From Levilactobacillus mulengensis (GTDB taxonomy: Bacteria; Bacillota; Bacilli; Lactobacillales; Lactobacillaceae), in the NCBI RefSeq assembly GCF_003946045.1, contig NZ_RHNW01000002.1:248001-312000 (forward strand): 64,000 bases of DNA. The letters are read 5' to 3'. The stretch's first letter is position 1. Each line of letters begins with the position of its first letter. Positions 18,412-27,894 of the stretch are shown here, in pieces. Under the pieces are notes generated by a model. It was not told the origin of the DNA. It worked only from the letters and a program-made list of their open reading frames with translations, and made no database searches. The position numbers and the translations under genes are program-made.

Positions 18412-18460
18412 CACAAAAATACTGAGTCCGCAATGCCGCGAACCCAGTATTTTTGTGCGG
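18412..18460 (+). terminator. Terminator after the WxL cluster
   Basis: CACAAAAATACTG/CAGTATTTTTGTG, a perfect 13-bp stem. Confidence 0.8.
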
Positions 18461-18627
18461 TCCTAGCCGTTTAACTTGGTCGTAGCTACTGCTGATTCCC
18501 ACCACCATTTCCCATCTGAGAATTTATTAAAAGTCAAGCAGAAAACCTGCGATTTTAATCGCGGGATGAATGCCAGAACTTAATGACTTCCCTCGAAACG
18601 CATGTTCCCCTAGGAAGTTAAATATGG

Positions 18628-18642
18628 TATACTAAATCCAAT
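18628..18642 (+). promoter_or_regulatory. Extended -10 promoter of tnpB
   Basis: TGGTATACT about 25 bases before the start; no convincing -35. Confidence 0.45.
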
Positions 18643-18660
18643 CTACAGGGGAGGTATCCA

Positions 18661-19881
18661 TTGGTTAAATTAGGGCGGACAATTAAGCTGAGACTCTATC
18701 CAGACACGAATCAAGCAGAACAATTTTTGGCAATGAGCCAGGAATATCAACGATTAGCTAATATTGTCAGTCAATGGATCTTTGACCATGGGTTTCCGTT
18801 AAGTTGGTTAAAAATCAATCACCATCTGTACAAAATATTTAGACAAGAATCACCACTCAATAGTCAGATGGTCCAGTCTGTCTTTCGGACAGTGGTGGCT
18901 CGTTACAAGACAGTTCAGGAACAGATGAAACAGCATCCTTACTGTTACAAGAACGAGGAACATAAATGGGTTCAAGCTCCTAGAGACCTGAACTGGTTGG
19001 TGACCCCCATCCAGTTTCGTCGGCCACAAGCAGACTTGGTACGTCAGAGTAATTACTCTTTTGTAGACAAGATGCAACAGATCTCAATCACCACTCTGGG
19101 TAAACGAACTAAGTTGGGGTTCACTGACAAAGGATTTGAGAAGTACTTTACTGAAGACTGGAAGCTCGGTACTGCCAAGCTGGTCCACAATCGAGGTAAG
19201 TGGTTTCTGCACATCGGCATCACAAAGGAAGTTAGTGATTTCGATGCCAAAGATAATCCTAATGTTGTGGGAATTGACCGTGGATTACGCTTCCTAGCAA
19301 CTGCCTTTGATGATGAAGGAAAGACGCTATTCTTTGATGGTCAACAAATCTTACGTAAGCGGAGAAAGTTCTTAGAGATCCGTCGGCAATTACAAAGTAA
19401 GGGTACCAAGTCTGCCAAGAAGAAGTTGAAACGACTAGCTCAACGAGAGAACCGCTGGATGACCGATGTGAATCATTGGTTAGCTAAGACACTCGTTGCA
19501 GTATACGGTTCGCATACACTTTTTGTCCTGGAAGACTTAACTAACGTGACATTCAACACCGATGACTTACCTAAGTCTCTGCGTAATAGTCATCGTTCCT
19601 GGGCTTTCTTCCAGCTAGAATCGTTCTTAACCTACAAGGCACAGGCTATTCAAAGTGCTGTTGTGAAAGTTAATCCGGCTTTCACCTCACAACGCTGTCC
19701 CAAGTGTGGACTGGTTGAGAAAACTAACCGACATCACGAGACTCACGAATATTGGTGTGCTCAATGCCAGTATCGTTGTAACGATGACCGATTAGGAGCC
19801 ATGAATATTGAGATGCTTGGACAAGATTGGTTGAATGGTATCAAGCACCCAAAGATTAAGAAACTAACAACTGCTGGGTAA
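18661..19881 (+). CDS. tnpB: TnpB RNA-guided endonuclease (IS605 family)
   Basis: A 406-residue protein starting at TTG 18661 after GGGGAGG. The N-terminal wedge begins LGRTIKLRLYPD. The RuvC-like nuclease has its three acidic residues: Asp in GIDRGLRF, Glu in FVLEDLTN and Asp in NDDRLGAMNI. The four-Cys zinc finger is CPKCG ... CAQC. All key residues and full length are present, so the enzyme is probably active. TnpB proteins use an RNA from the element's right end to cleave DNA next to a short motif, favouring retention of the element. Confidence 0.95.
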   Translation: MVKLGRTIKLRLYPDTNQAEQFLAMSQEYQRLANIVSQWIFDHGFPLSWLKINHHLYKIFRQESPLNSQMVQSVFRTVVARYKTVQEQMKQHPYCYKNEEHKWVQAPRDLNWLVTPIQFRRPQADLVRQSNYSFVDKMQQISITTLGKRTKLGFTDKGFEKYFTEDWKLGTAKLVHNRGKWFLHIGITKEVSDFDAKDNPNVVGIDRGLRFLATAFDDEGKTLFFDGQQILRKRRKFLEIRRQLQSKGTKSAKKKLKRLAQRENRWMTDVNHWLAKTLVAVYGSHTLFVLEDLTNVTFNTDDLPKSLRNSHRSWAFFQLESFLTYKAQAIQSAVVKVNPAFTSQRCPKCGLVEKTNRHHETHEYWCAQCQYRCNDDRLGAMNIEMLGQDWLNGIKHPKIKKLTTAG

Positions 19882-20083
19882 ACCTGGCAGTTAAACGGGT
19901 AGCTGTCAATTACCCGATGATGTTGCCACTACGAGTAGGAGTGCCTAACCGGCATGTTGGACTACTGTGTCGCCAGACACGTGAGCGACAAGCCTCTGAA
20001 TTCATTCGGAGGCAATTGACCAGCAAAACTTCAGGAAAACCCCAGTGAAGCGATTGGAACAACCCGTTATGATGGGTTCAAGG
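19860..20083 (+). ncRNA. Probable omega (guide-scaffold) RNA of the TnpB element
   Basis: The 3' end of tnpB and the right-end segment are densely foldable: GCCTC/GAGGC with GAAT/ATTC inside at 19992-20013, CTTCA/TGAAG around 20027-20052, and the terminal AACCC/GGGTT hairpin. This is where TnpB guide RNAs arise in the family. The guide would be the host sequence just after about 20083. Confidence 0.55.
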
Positions 20084-20219
20084 ATCGCGATACCGTTTCA
20101 ACTATCGCCGCCACCTTCAAACTATTTGACTGTAGCCTTTGAACATTGGCGAAATTCCTTGCAAAATAGATGCATACCGAACACAACTCTAACTCGAACC
20201 ATTTTAGCCAACAAGTACT

Positions 20220-20275
20220 GCGCTATTCAGGCGCTGTCACATTCTGTATCCCCTACACAAATTTCTGAATAGCGC
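20220..20275. repeat. Inverted repeat after the TnpB element
   Basis: GCGCTATTCAG (20220) and CTGAATAGCGC (20265), a perfect 11-bp inverted repeat with a 34-base interior. It abuts the next terminator-like hairpin. Confidence 0.55.
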
Positions 20276-20276
20276 C

Positions 20277-20322
20277 AAAAAACGCCACTAACCTTCCGCA
20301 TGAAGTTAGTGACGTTTTTGGT
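20277..20322. terminator. Terminator-like hairpin
   Basis: AACGCCACTAAC / GTTAGTGACGTT with A/T runs on both sides. Confidence 0.65.
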
Positions 20323-20364
20323 TATCTATTTTTTTAGATTAAGGGCAAATTGGTGGTCAGTTGT

Positions 20365-20548
20365 CGTTCCCGCCGGCGAGCTCAAACTGCCCTGCTATGG
20401 GGTCGGTTCCAGCCTGAAAAGCGGGCTTCCACCTCGATTTTGAGCCAAAGAGCGGTCTCAAAAGTCGTCCCGTGGACTAGGCTGGGAAAGCACCCCAGCC
20501 AAGACCACCGACACAGCCGGGCAGTTTGGCCCGCCTCTGGTCACTGAC
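20365..20548 (+). repeat. Structured intergenic repeat, copy R5
   Basis: Same core as R4. Hairpins TTTTGAG/CTCAAAA and GGCTGGG/CCCAGCC. Flanks TTGGTGGTC and AACAACCAG are partly complementary. Confidence 0.85.
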
Positions 20549-20630
20549 ATGGATCAACAACCAGCACAGCTTAGCACGACCACACCAATCCCACACCACG
20601 CTACCAACACCACCAACGTCCCACCAGAAG

Positions 20631-20871
20631 CAGGTCACCGGGGCTTAGCCCTAACGCCAGCTTCCGGTCAGAAATCAACCAAGAGCCGGAGGAAGCCAGG
20701 ACGGAGCCAGCTGTGTCGAGGGTGTTAGTCGGCGTTTTTGAGCCGGCTTACAGCCTGGGACAACCTTTGAGACTTGCACGAACTTCGCAAGGCTCAAAGT
20801 TGAGGTGGGAGCCCGCCCCTCAGGCGGAAGCCGGCCCCACAGCAGGCGTAGTCCTGGAAAACGCAGGCGGC
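20631..20871 (-). repeat. Structured intergenic repeat, copy R6 (long variant, tandem)
   Basis: About 240 bases, nearly repeated at 20918-21155. It has an extra arm (CAGGTCACCGGGGCTT ... AAGAGCCGGAGGAAGCC) not found in the short copies. Hairpins TGTTAGTCGGC/GCCGGCTTACA and CTTTGAG/CTCAAAG. Confidence 0.85.
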
Positions 20872-20917
20872 AATGTCCATCAACACCCACAACACCAACC
20901 CCAACGACCAACAGAGA

Positions 20918-21155
20918 CAGGTCACCGGGGCTTGGCCCTAACACCAGCTTCCGGTCAGGAATCAACCAAGAGCCGGAGGAAGCCAGGACGGAGACGGCTG
21001 TGTCGAGGGTGTAGGCTGGCGTTTTCTGCCAGCCTACACCCTGGGACAACCTTTGAGACTTGCGCTTTTCAGCAAGGCTCAAAGTTGAGGTGGGAGCCCG
21101 CCCTTCGGCGGAAACCGGCCCCACAGCAGGCGTAGTCCTGGAAGCCGCAGGCGGC
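20918..21155 (-). repeat. Structured intergenic repeat, copy R7 (long variant, tandem)
   Basis: Second unit of the tandem pair. The variable hairpin here is perfect over 12 bp, GTGTAGGCTGGC/GCCAGCCTACAC, and differs from R6 at several paired positions on both sides. Confidence 0.85.
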
Positions 21156-21197
21156 CAATCATCCACCACACCCAGAACCAAACAGGTGTAAAAGAGG

Positions 21198-22328
21198 CTA
21201 AGCCACAGTAACCTGCATCCGGCCGTTGCGCTTGGAGTGGTAGAGGTTCTGGTCCACACGGTTGTAGAACTCGATTGGCGACTGGTCATCCTCAGAAATC
21301 GCCGAGACCCCCACGGAAATGGTCACGTGAATGACGGTCTGCGCGGAATGAATTTCCAAATGGTTCACCGCGGTAAAAATCTGTTTGACGATATGCTCGG
21401 TCTCAGCCAAATCATAGCCTGGGAAAAGAATGTTAAATTCCTCGCCCCCGGTCCGGTAGAGTTTGACTGCCGAATCGTTAGCCGCCAGCACGGTCTGGAC
21501 CGCGTCGGTGACCTGTTGCAGGACGGCATCCCCCGCCGAATGGCCGTAGGTGTCGTTGATATGTTTGAAATGATCGATATCAAACATCATCATGGCCAGC
21601 GGCCGACGACTGTTCTGGTGCTCGTCGAACAGATACTGGATGGCATCCGTGTAGGCCGCAAAGTTTTCCGTCTTAGTCAAGGCATCGTGACTGGCAAACT
21701 TGGCCAGCCGTAATTTTAACTCAACGTCGTGCGACAGCATGGATACGTAAATGTAGAGCAATACCTCGAAGATGATCAGGTAGGCCCATTCTTCCCAGAA
21801 CGTCATCCAGGTAAAATCAAACTTCAGTTTCATCCACAGCCACAGTAGGCCCCCAAACGGGACACCGACCGCCATGTACAGCACCGGTGCCATTTTGTGA
21901 TTGTGATAACGGACCCGAATCACATTTAACGTGATGAAGAACGCCATCATCGTGGCCGCGTGGCCCCACGATTCCCAGTATCCCAGCGAGCCGTTGAACG
22001 TCATGTACGCCAGCAGAATCGGGAAAAACCAGTAGTAGGGCAAGTGGATATTTAAGAAATACGCACAGAAAATAACGGCAATCAGCTGAAAGTTCATGAA
22101 CTCCCAGGAATTGGTCTGGCCGACCACAAACGTCTGAATACCAAACGCAAAGGCCACCATGTACGCGATACCGTACCACGTGTTGATGGCTTCCTCTGAA
22201 ATTTTCAGGCAGTGGTTCCGCGCCCAGGAGGCAATCCAGTTATACGAGACCCAATAGAGCGTGAAAACTCCTAAAACAAAGAACACACTGGTGATAAATG
22301 GCGGCACTTGCCAATGAGACCACGTCAT
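21198..22328 (-). CDS. Membrane-bound GGDEF protein (probable diguanylate cyclase)
   Basis: A 376-residue protein: about six N-terminal membrane spans (residues 8-190), a short linker, and a C-terminal GGDEF domain. It has the HDALT opening, the FDIDHFKHINDTYGH metal/substrate block and the active-site RTGGEEF. The inhibitory I-site Arg is absent: the equivalent of RxxD reads AAND. Product is expected to be cyclic di-GMP. I chose ATG 22328 (AAGAAGAGGG before it) because the upstream extension is hydrophilic and lacks a site. No EAL/HD-GYP partner is visible in the window. Confidence 0.9.
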   Translation of the reverse strand: MTWSHWQVPPFITSVFFVLGVFTLYWVSYNWIASWARNHCLKISEEAINTWYGIAYMVAFAFGIQTFVVGQTNSWEFMNFQLIAVIFCAYFLNIHLPYYWFFPILLAYMTFNGSLGYWESWGHAATMMAFFITLNVIRVRYHNHKMAPVLYMAVGVPFGGLLWLWMKLKFDFTWMTFWEEWAYLIIFEVLLYIYVSMLSHDVELKLRLAKFASHDALTKTENFAAYTDAIQYLFDEHQNSRRPLAMMMFDIDHFKHINDTYGHSAGDAVLQQVTDAVQTVLAANDSAVKLYRTGGEEFNILFPGYDLAETEHIVKQIFTAVNHLEIHSAQTVIHVTISVGVSAISEDDQSPIEFYNRVDQNLYHSKRNGRMQVTVA

Positions 22329-22458
22329 GGCGAAACCCTCTTCTTTTCTAAATTTTTTTACGTGAATAGCCAGCGCCACGCTTGGCCCTGGTTTTAACAG
22401 TTGTTAACTTCGCTTCTGGTCCGGTGAAACCTGAGCCAGGACGCGCGGTTAATGCTTG

Positions 22459-22645
22459 CCGTTCCCGGCGGCGGGCTCAAAGTGCCCTGCTATGGGGTCG
22501 GTTCCAGCCTGAGAAACGGGCTTCCACCTCAACTTTGTGCCTGAGAACCGGTCACAAAGGTTGCCCCGTGGACTAGGCTGAGCAAAAACCTCAGCCAAGA
22601 CCACCGACACAGCTGGTCACTTTGGCCCGCCTCTGGTCACTGACA
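22459..22645 (+). repeat. Structured intergenic repeat, copy R8
   Basis: Hairpins CTTTGTG/CACAAAG and GGCTGAG/CTCAGCC. The outer helix is well preserved: GGTCCGGTGAAACC...GAGCC (about 22419) against GGCTCATTTTCACCGGCC (about 22656). The remaining gap to 23092 shows no gene. Confidence 0.88.
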
Positions 22646-23092
22646 TCGACCAACTCGGCTCATTTTCACCGGCCCTGCGGCTGACACCGGTTTTAAACCA
22701 CAAACTGGTGGCTGGTTATTAACTCGATTGTGGGCCGCATAGCTGACTATGATTCATCAATCTTCTGTCAGAGTTTCTGACCGCCTGCATTCAACAAGCC
22801 GACGCAACCTCAACCCACACTCATGTAGCTGATCATTAACCAGCTTAACTGATACCTAGCACTGATTAAAGGGGTCATTTACGCTTAGTTGCCGGGAATT
22901 GATACCTAACACCTCTGCTAAATTACCCAATTAGTTGTCTACGCAGTCAATTTATTACCACTTAATTGACTGTGTCCAATATTAGGCTATTTATTGCGGG
23001 AAAACTATCACCAGAATGGCTAAAGTGCTGAATTATGTAAACAATTATACTAAGCGTCTTAATATAACTATTAACTAATTGTCCTGAAACAC

Positions 23093-23123
23093 AAAAAGAC
23101 CGGTTCATAATCAACCGGTCTTC
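23093..23123 (-). terminator. Terminator of the acetyltransferase gene
   Basis: AAGACCGGTT / AACCGGTCTT with a T-rich tail on the reverse strand. Confidence 0.8.
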
Positions 23124-23169
23124 GTGGTTTATTTAGTTGCTGACCTTGAGCGAACGCAACCCGTTCGGC

Positions 23170-23850
23170 TCAGGCCTGACCTGACTCCTTGCATAGCCGG
23201 TGCTTGGGGGCAGTCGCCAAATCACTGACATGGCCCGTGTACAAATACCCGGCTAACTGGCGCGGCTGGTCGGCCGCTGGCCAATCAACTTGCTCACGTT
23301 GGCTTTCCTGAAAGCCCTGCTGGCGGTAGAAACGCCCCAAACGTTCTGCCGCAGTAAATAAGTACACCTTATCAACCGGTGCCGCATCCCAATACTCAGC
23401 AACCGTTTGGACCAGTCGGTGGCCGATGCCCAGGTTTTGATACTCCGGGTCGACCATCAACAACACGATTTCCCCCAAGAACTCGCGTCGTTGCAGGCTA
23501 GCCAAGAGATGTTCGTCAATCGTGCCCCGCTCACGTAACTGCCGCAACAGCTGACAGCCCCCCGGCCGTACGGCTAAAGCCGCCTTGGCCACTGTCAGTT
23601 GCCACAGATCATATGACCGCTCCTTCTTGCGGTACTTGGTATCCGCCAAGATGGCCCCCACCACCTGGTTCTGCCACACGGCAACGCGGACGTAGTTTTG
23701 TTGCGTCAAGCACGTCCGCAAGTAAACGCGCGCCGCCACTTCATTTAACCCGCGATTGGCTTGATCGAATTGCCAGAGTTGACCGACAATTTTGGTCAAC
23801 GCCGACACGTCTGCGTAATGGAACTCGCGAATCTGTAATGGACTCTGCAT
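23170..23850 (-). CDS. GNAT-family N-acetyltransferase
   Basis: A 226-residue protein with the acetyl-CoA binding motif A near residues 143-155 (VDPEYQNLGIGHRLV), preceded by the strand EIVLLMV and followed by YRQQGFQES. The acceptor substrate is unknown. ATG 23850 with AAAGGGGG upstream is preferred over an upstream in-frame start. The protein is longer than a minimal GNAT (about 150), with a Gln/Arg-rich insert around residues 75-125. Monocistronic. Confidence 0.85.
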   Translation of the reverse strand: MQSPLQIREFHYADVSALTKIVGQLWQFDQANRGLNEVAARVYLRTCLTQQNYVRVAVWQNQVVGAILADTKYRKKERSYDLWQLTVAKAALAVRPGGCQLLRQLRERGTIDEHLLASLQRREFLGEIVLLMVDPEYQNLGIGHRLVQTVAEYWDAAPVDKVYLFTAAERLGRFYRQQGFQESQREQVDWPAADQPRQLAGYLYTGHVSDLATAPKHRLCKESGQA

Positions 23851-24023
23851 GATTGGCTGCCCCCTTTCTGGCGTCGTGACCGTCCCCACAGTCCGGCGCC
23901 CATTTTAAAATTTTTCCGTCCTACGCCAATAACCATCAACCTGCTTCTATTCTGCTTACTCCTGGCCTCTGCTGTGTTGCTCCCCCGCAGATGGTGCCGG
24001 GATGATGCTTTCCCCCGTTAATC

Positions 24024-24078
24024 AAAAACCCCTTCCTGATTAACTGTGACTCATTCTACACAGTTTTCGAAAGGGGCT
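24024..24078 (-). terminator. Terminator of the two-component operon
   Basis: Outer ACCCCTT/AAGGGG and inner AACTGTG/CACAGTT stems, T-rich on the reverse strand. Confidence 0.7.
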
Positions 24079-24126
24079 CTATCTATTTAAAAAGAAACTT
24101 ACCTGAGAATTTCTCAGAAACGGCAC

Positions 24127-25512
24127 TCATCGTGGCAGGGTCACTTCAAACACACTCCCCCGCGGCTGGTTATCCTTCACCACGATGTCGCCATGGCTGA
24201 GCGTGACCAACTGATGGACAATGGCCAGACCTAACCCGTTACCGGCCACGCTGTTGCGCACATTGCTGGTCCGGTAAAAGCGGCCGAAAATAAGGGCCTT
24301 CTGGTCGTCCGGCACCCCCATCCCCAGGTCCGCCACGGCCACCGTCAGCTGTTTGCCCACGGCCGCCAACGTAACCGTGATGGGCGCGTCCGCTGGCGAA
24401 TATTTCTGAGCGTTATTCAACAGGCTCGTGAGGATCTGCGTGAGACTGTCCGCGTTGACCTGCGCCGTCACGTGGTGTTGAACGTTTAAAATGACCTCGC
24501 GGCCCATCGACGTGCCGTAATTTGCCGCCGTCTCCGTCACCATTTGGCTCAGGTCCACGCTGGTCGTGGTCAGCTCCAGTTGATTGGCCCGTGACAGCTT
24601 CAACAGACTCTCCACCAACCGCTGCATCCGCTCGGACTCCTGATCGATGAACTGCAGGGCCGTCGGAATCACCTCGGGATGCGCCGTGCCACGCCGTTTG
24701 ACCATGGAGACGTACCCGCGAATCGTGGCGATAGGCGTTTTCAATTCATGCGAGGCGTTGGCCACGAAGCGCCGGTCGGCCTGTTCCTGCTCACTCAGCG
24801 AATGCAGCAGCAGGTTGAACTCGACCGTTAAGTCGTGAACTTCCTGGGGCGACGCCGGCACCGGTAACTGCCGTTGATAATTTTCCGAAATGTCTTGGTT
24901 GATGGCCTTGGTCGTGCCGGTCAGCTCAACCAGCGGTCGGTTCAGTTGCCGCGCTAACAGGTAAATGAACCAGGTCCCAATCAGCAGAAACGCCAGTGAA
25001 ATCAGCAAAATTAATTTCACCAACAACAGCAACAGATCCGTGACCTCGTTGAGCTTCAACCACACGTCGTAGCGCACGGTCGGGTCCCGTTTATCCGTGG
25101 CGATGTCGGACGCACGCACGTGGTAGTACAGCCCCGACTTCTCCAGATAGCCGAAGTTGGGCGTCACCTGATGCACGGTCCCGTTGGCTTTGCTCCGCAA
25201 GAACCGTTGGGTGTTGGGCGAATAGAGGTGCTTAGTGGTCTTGCCAGGCTTGGTGACGCTGATGCGGATAAAGGTCGTCCGCTTGTCGGCCCAGCTACTC
25301 ATCCGCCACCAGTACCAGTCATCGCGGTTGGCCACGAAGGTCCGTTTCAGCCCGCGCACGATACCCAACGCCTGTTGCCGCTGGACCTCGGCCTGCTTGA
25401 CCCCGACCACGGAAATGATGACGCCACCCAGAATCACGGTGATGCCCAGCAGAAGCAGCGCGTACACCTTGGTGATTCGCGCCGCGCTGGTATTAAAGAG
25501 CGTTTTCTTCAT
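24127..25512 (-). CDS. Sensor histidine kinase (OmpR-type two-component system)
   Basis: A 461-residue membrane kinase. Two membrane spans (about residues 15-37 and 165-190) flank an extracellular sensor region. Then come HAMP, HisKA with the phosphorylated His in FVANASHELKTPIATIRG, and HATPase with the N box SLLNNAQKYS, DLGMGVPD and GNGLGLAIV. The gene overlaps the end of its regulator gene: ATG 25512, with GTG 25521 as an alternative. The signal is unknown. Confidence 0.93.
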   Translation of the reverse strand: MKKTLFNTSAARITKVYALLLLGITVILGGVIISVVGVKQAEVQRQQALGIVRGLKRTFVANRDDWYWWRMSSWADKRTTFIRISVTKPGKTTKHLYSPNTQRFLRSKANGTVHQVTPNFGYLEKSGLYYHVRASDIATDKRDPTVRYDVWLKLNEVTDLLLLLVKLILLISLAFLLIGTWFIYLLARQLNRPLVELTGTTKAINQDISENYQRQLPVPASPQEVHDLTVEFNLLLHSLSEQEQADRRFVANASHELKTPIATIRGYVSMVKRRGTAHPEVIPTALQFIDQESERMQRLVESLLKLSRANQLELTTTSVDLSQMVTETAANYGTSMGREVILNVQHHVTAQVNADSLTQILTSLLNNAQKYSPADAPITVTLAAVGKQLTVAVADLGMGVPDDQKALIFGRFYRTSNVRNSVAGNGLGLAIVHQLVTLSHGDIVVKDNQPRGSVFEVTLPR

Positions 25513-26197
25513 CAGCGGCACCCAGTTTGTAGCCCACGCCCCGAATCGTTTGAATCATCTGGCTGGCAACACTTTCCTTTAATTTATTGCGGAGGTAGCG
25601 GACGTAGACGTCGACGATGTTGACCTGCCCGTCGAAATTGGTGCCCCACACGGCGTCCAGCAGGTCGTCACGGGTCAGGACCTCGCCCGGATGCTGCATG
25701 AACGTCAGGAGTAAATCGAACTCGCGTTGCGTCAGCTGAATCTCGGCGTCGGCCGCAAAGACCTGGCGCGTCTTAGTATCCAACGCCAGTGGCCCCACAT
25801 GAAATTTCTTATCGTTGATATTTTTTACCACGTTGCGCCGCAAAATCACGCGAATCCGTGCGAGCAGTTCCTCGGTATCAAACGGCTTGGTGATATAGTC
25901 ATCAGCGCCGGCGTCCAGACCGGAAACCTTGTCGCCCACGTAATCCCGTGCGGTCATCATGATTACCGGAACGTCGTAGTGCCGCCGAATCTTCCGCAGC
26001 ACGCCCAGTCCATCAATGCCGGGCAACATCCAGTCCAAAATGATCAGTGAAATCTCCTGCTGGTGCGCAGCGAACTGTGTCAGAGCATCTTCCCCGCTGG
26101 CACACGGAATCACGGTGTAATCCTCAAACGCCAGCTCGGCGCTCAGTAGCGTCCGCAGCCCCTCTTCGTCCTCGACTAACAAAATGGTTACTTTCAT
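25493..26197 (-). CDS. Response regulator, OmpR/PhoB family
   Basis: A 234-residue protein: receiver domain (VEDEEG acidic pocket, phosphoacceptor Asp in LILDWMLPG, conserved Lys in ITKPFDTEE) and a C-terminal winged helix DNA-binding domain (LTQREFDLLLTFMQHPG ... VYVRYLRNKL). Co-transcribed with the overlapping kinase gene. The start ATG 26197 is preceded by AAGGGGGAG. The upstream gap 26198-26620 should hold the promoter; no convincing box was identified. Confidence 0.94.
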   Translation of the reverse strand: MKVTILLVEDEEGLRTLLSAELAFEDYTVIPCASGEDALTQFAAHQQEISLIILDWMLPGIDGLGVLRKIRRHYDVPVIMMTARDYVGDKVSGLDAGADDYITKPFDTEELLARIRVILRRNVVKNINDKKFHVGPLALDTKTRQVFAADAEIQLTQREFDLLLTFMQHPGEVLTRDDLLDAVWGTNFDGQVNIVDVYVRYLRNKLKESVASQMIQTIRGVGYKLGAADEENAL

Positions 26198-26620
26198 GTG
26201 TGGTCTCCCCCTTAAAACATCCCTAGTTGTTCTTAATCGTTACTATCTAATCACCAACTCGCACGATAGGTCACGCTTCTCATCAATTAACTAATTAAAA
26301 TATTCCTGTTTTAATTCACCTCAAGTGCGGGTGATTTCATTTTAGCATGGTTTCTCCCCTAACTTAGGCGGCTTAACCAAATTCTAAGCTTTACGACGCC
26401 GGCTCAATACCATTCCACCGCAAAATTATTGATACCACCTCCTGTCCAGATAGGCTATAATGGGACATATCTAAACAACGACACAATGTATACATTTGGT
26501 GCTGGTTAGATTCAAGGATTGCTAGACCACCAGCCATCAAATTAAAAATAGCCCTCATCAATCACCCATCCAATTGCCGCTTACCTGAAAACCCACGACA
26601 TCGTAAAAACAAACGACCAT

Positions 26621-26814
26621 GTCAGTGACCAGAGGCGGGCCAAATCGCCCAGCTGTGTCGATGTTCTAAGCTGAGCGGTCCATTCTCAACTTAGAACATG
26701 GGCCGACCTTGGAAACTCGCGGTTTTAGCGAGGGTTCAAGGCGAGGCGGAAGACCGCCCCTCAGGCTGGAGCCGTGCCCCATAGCAGGGGTACCTTGAAT
26801 CCGCCGCCGGGAAC
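26621..26814 (-). repeat. Structured intergenic repeat, copy R9
   Basis: Reverse orientation. Hairpin TTCTAAGCTGAG/CTCAACTTAGAA, and CCTTGG/TCAAGG around ACTCGC/GCGAGG. It ends about 25 bases before the ribosome binding site of the ABC operon, and the outer helix may reach into that leader (TAAAAACAAAC against GTTTATTTTTA). Confidence 0.85.
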
Positions 26815-26856
26815 GAAACCGTGAATCAGTTTATTTTTAGAAAGGAGGCTGGACCC

Positions 26857-27894
26857 ATGCAGGTCACCCTAAAAAATATCACACTAGCCTACGACCAACA
26901 GCCGCCCATCCTCACCAACTTTGACTGCCAGATTCCAGACGGCCAACTGACGGCGCTCCTGGGTCCCAGCGGCAGTGGCAAGTCCACCCTTTTAAATCTG
27001 ATTGCGGGCCTGCTAACGCCCAGTGCCGGTCAGATTATCTTCAACCAGACCGACGTGACCGCCACGGACAGCCGCCACCGCAACATCGGCATGGTCTTCC
27101 AGGATTACGCGCTGTACCCGCACTTGACCGTCCGCGATAACATTGGCTTCCCGCTGAAAATGGCCCACGTCAAACAGGCCGCCCGCTACCAACGCGTGGC
27201 CGAACTGGCCGAGTTGGTTCAGGTGACCGACCAGCTGACGAAGTTTCCTCAAGAACTCTCCGGCGGCCAGCAACAACGGGTCGCCATCGCCCGGGCCCTG
27301 GCCAAGCAACCCAGCCTCTTATTGTTGGACGAACCGCTGTCGAGTCTGGACGCGACGCTCCGCGAAGAACTCCGCGGCGTCATCCGCCAAATTCAGCGAA
27401 CGACCGGCGTGACCACGGTCTTGGTGACCCATGACCAGGAGGACGCGCTCCAAGTGGCCGACCAGATCATGGTGCTCGCCAACGGCCGCCTGCAACAGGT
27501 CGGGACCGGCCGCGACCTTTACCAGCACCCCGCCAACCTGACCGTGGCCCAATTCATTGGCCGGCCCCGCATCAACGTGGTGCCGCTAGGTCAGCTACCG
27601 GCCGCGTTCAAATTCTGGTGGCCAACCACGACCCCAGCCACCACGCTGGGCATCCGCAGCGAGGCCATTCGCCTGGCAACGGCCGACCAGCCCCACCTAA
27701 CCGCCACCGTGACCCAGCAGATCCAACTGGGCCGCGACGTACAAACCCATTTACAAACGGCAATGGGGCCACTCATCAGCACCGCCATCCCCACCACGAC
27801 CGACGCAACGATTACCGTCACCCTGGCACCGGCCGGCTGCACGCTCTTCACCGCCAATGGTCACCGTCTCGCGGGAGGTGACCGCAATGCTTAA
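26857..27894 (+). CDS. Sugar-type ABC transporter ATP-binding protein (UgpC/MsmK-like)
   Basis: A 345-residue cytoplasmic ATPase: Walker [11 protein letters not shown] loop, signature [15 protein letters not shown], Walker [14 protein letters not shown], and the C-terminal TOBE-like extension typical of carbohydrate importers. ATG 26857 follows AAAGGAGG. First gene of a four-gene operon whose order (ATPase, permease, permease, binding protein) matches the sn-glycerol-3-phosphate ugpC-A-E-B arrangement known in lactobacilli. Confidence 0.93.
   Translation: MQVTLKNITLAYDQQPPILTNFDCQIPDGQLTALLGPSGSGKSTLLNLIAGLLTPSAGQIIFNQTDVTATDSRHRNIGMVFQDYALYPHLTVRDNIGFPLKMAHVKQAARYQRVAELAELVQVTDQLTKFPQELSGGQQQRVAIARALAKQPSLLLLDEPLSSLDATLREELRGVIRQIQRTTGVTTVLVTHDQEDALQVADQIMVLANGRLQQVGTGRDLYQHPANLTVAQFIGRPRINVVPLGQLPAAFKFWWPTTTPATTLGIRSEAIRLATADQPHLTATVTQQIQLGRDVQTHLQTAMGPLISTAIPTTTDATITVTLAPAGCTLFTANGHRLAGGDRNA

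Larger units (their letters stand above)
18530..20083 (+). mobile_element. IS200/IS605-type element with tnpB only
   Basis: The left end carries a GCGATT/AATCGC hairpin at about 18551. The right end has a subterminal hairpin (AACCC ... GGGTT at 20060-20079) followed by TTCAAGG, like the cleavage region of this family. No tnpA (Y1 transposase) is present, so it would depend on a TnpA elsewhere. Exact ends are inferred to within tens of bases. Confidence 0.65.

Noticed and set aside
18241-18474. A 77-codon forward frame after R4
   Set aside because: It spans the end of the repeat and a terminator; not a plausible protein.
20045-20272. A 75-codon frame after tnpB
   Set aside because: It overlaps the element end and the omega RNA region, and has no ribosome binding site or known similarity.
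20350-20547. Short frames inside repeat copies that share a translated run RSRRRAQ...LLWGRF (also near 22382-22576 and 30612-31016)
   Set aside because: They follow the conserved repeat DNA, lack ribosome binding sites and are broken in other copies. The hairpin pairing, not the protein, is conserved.
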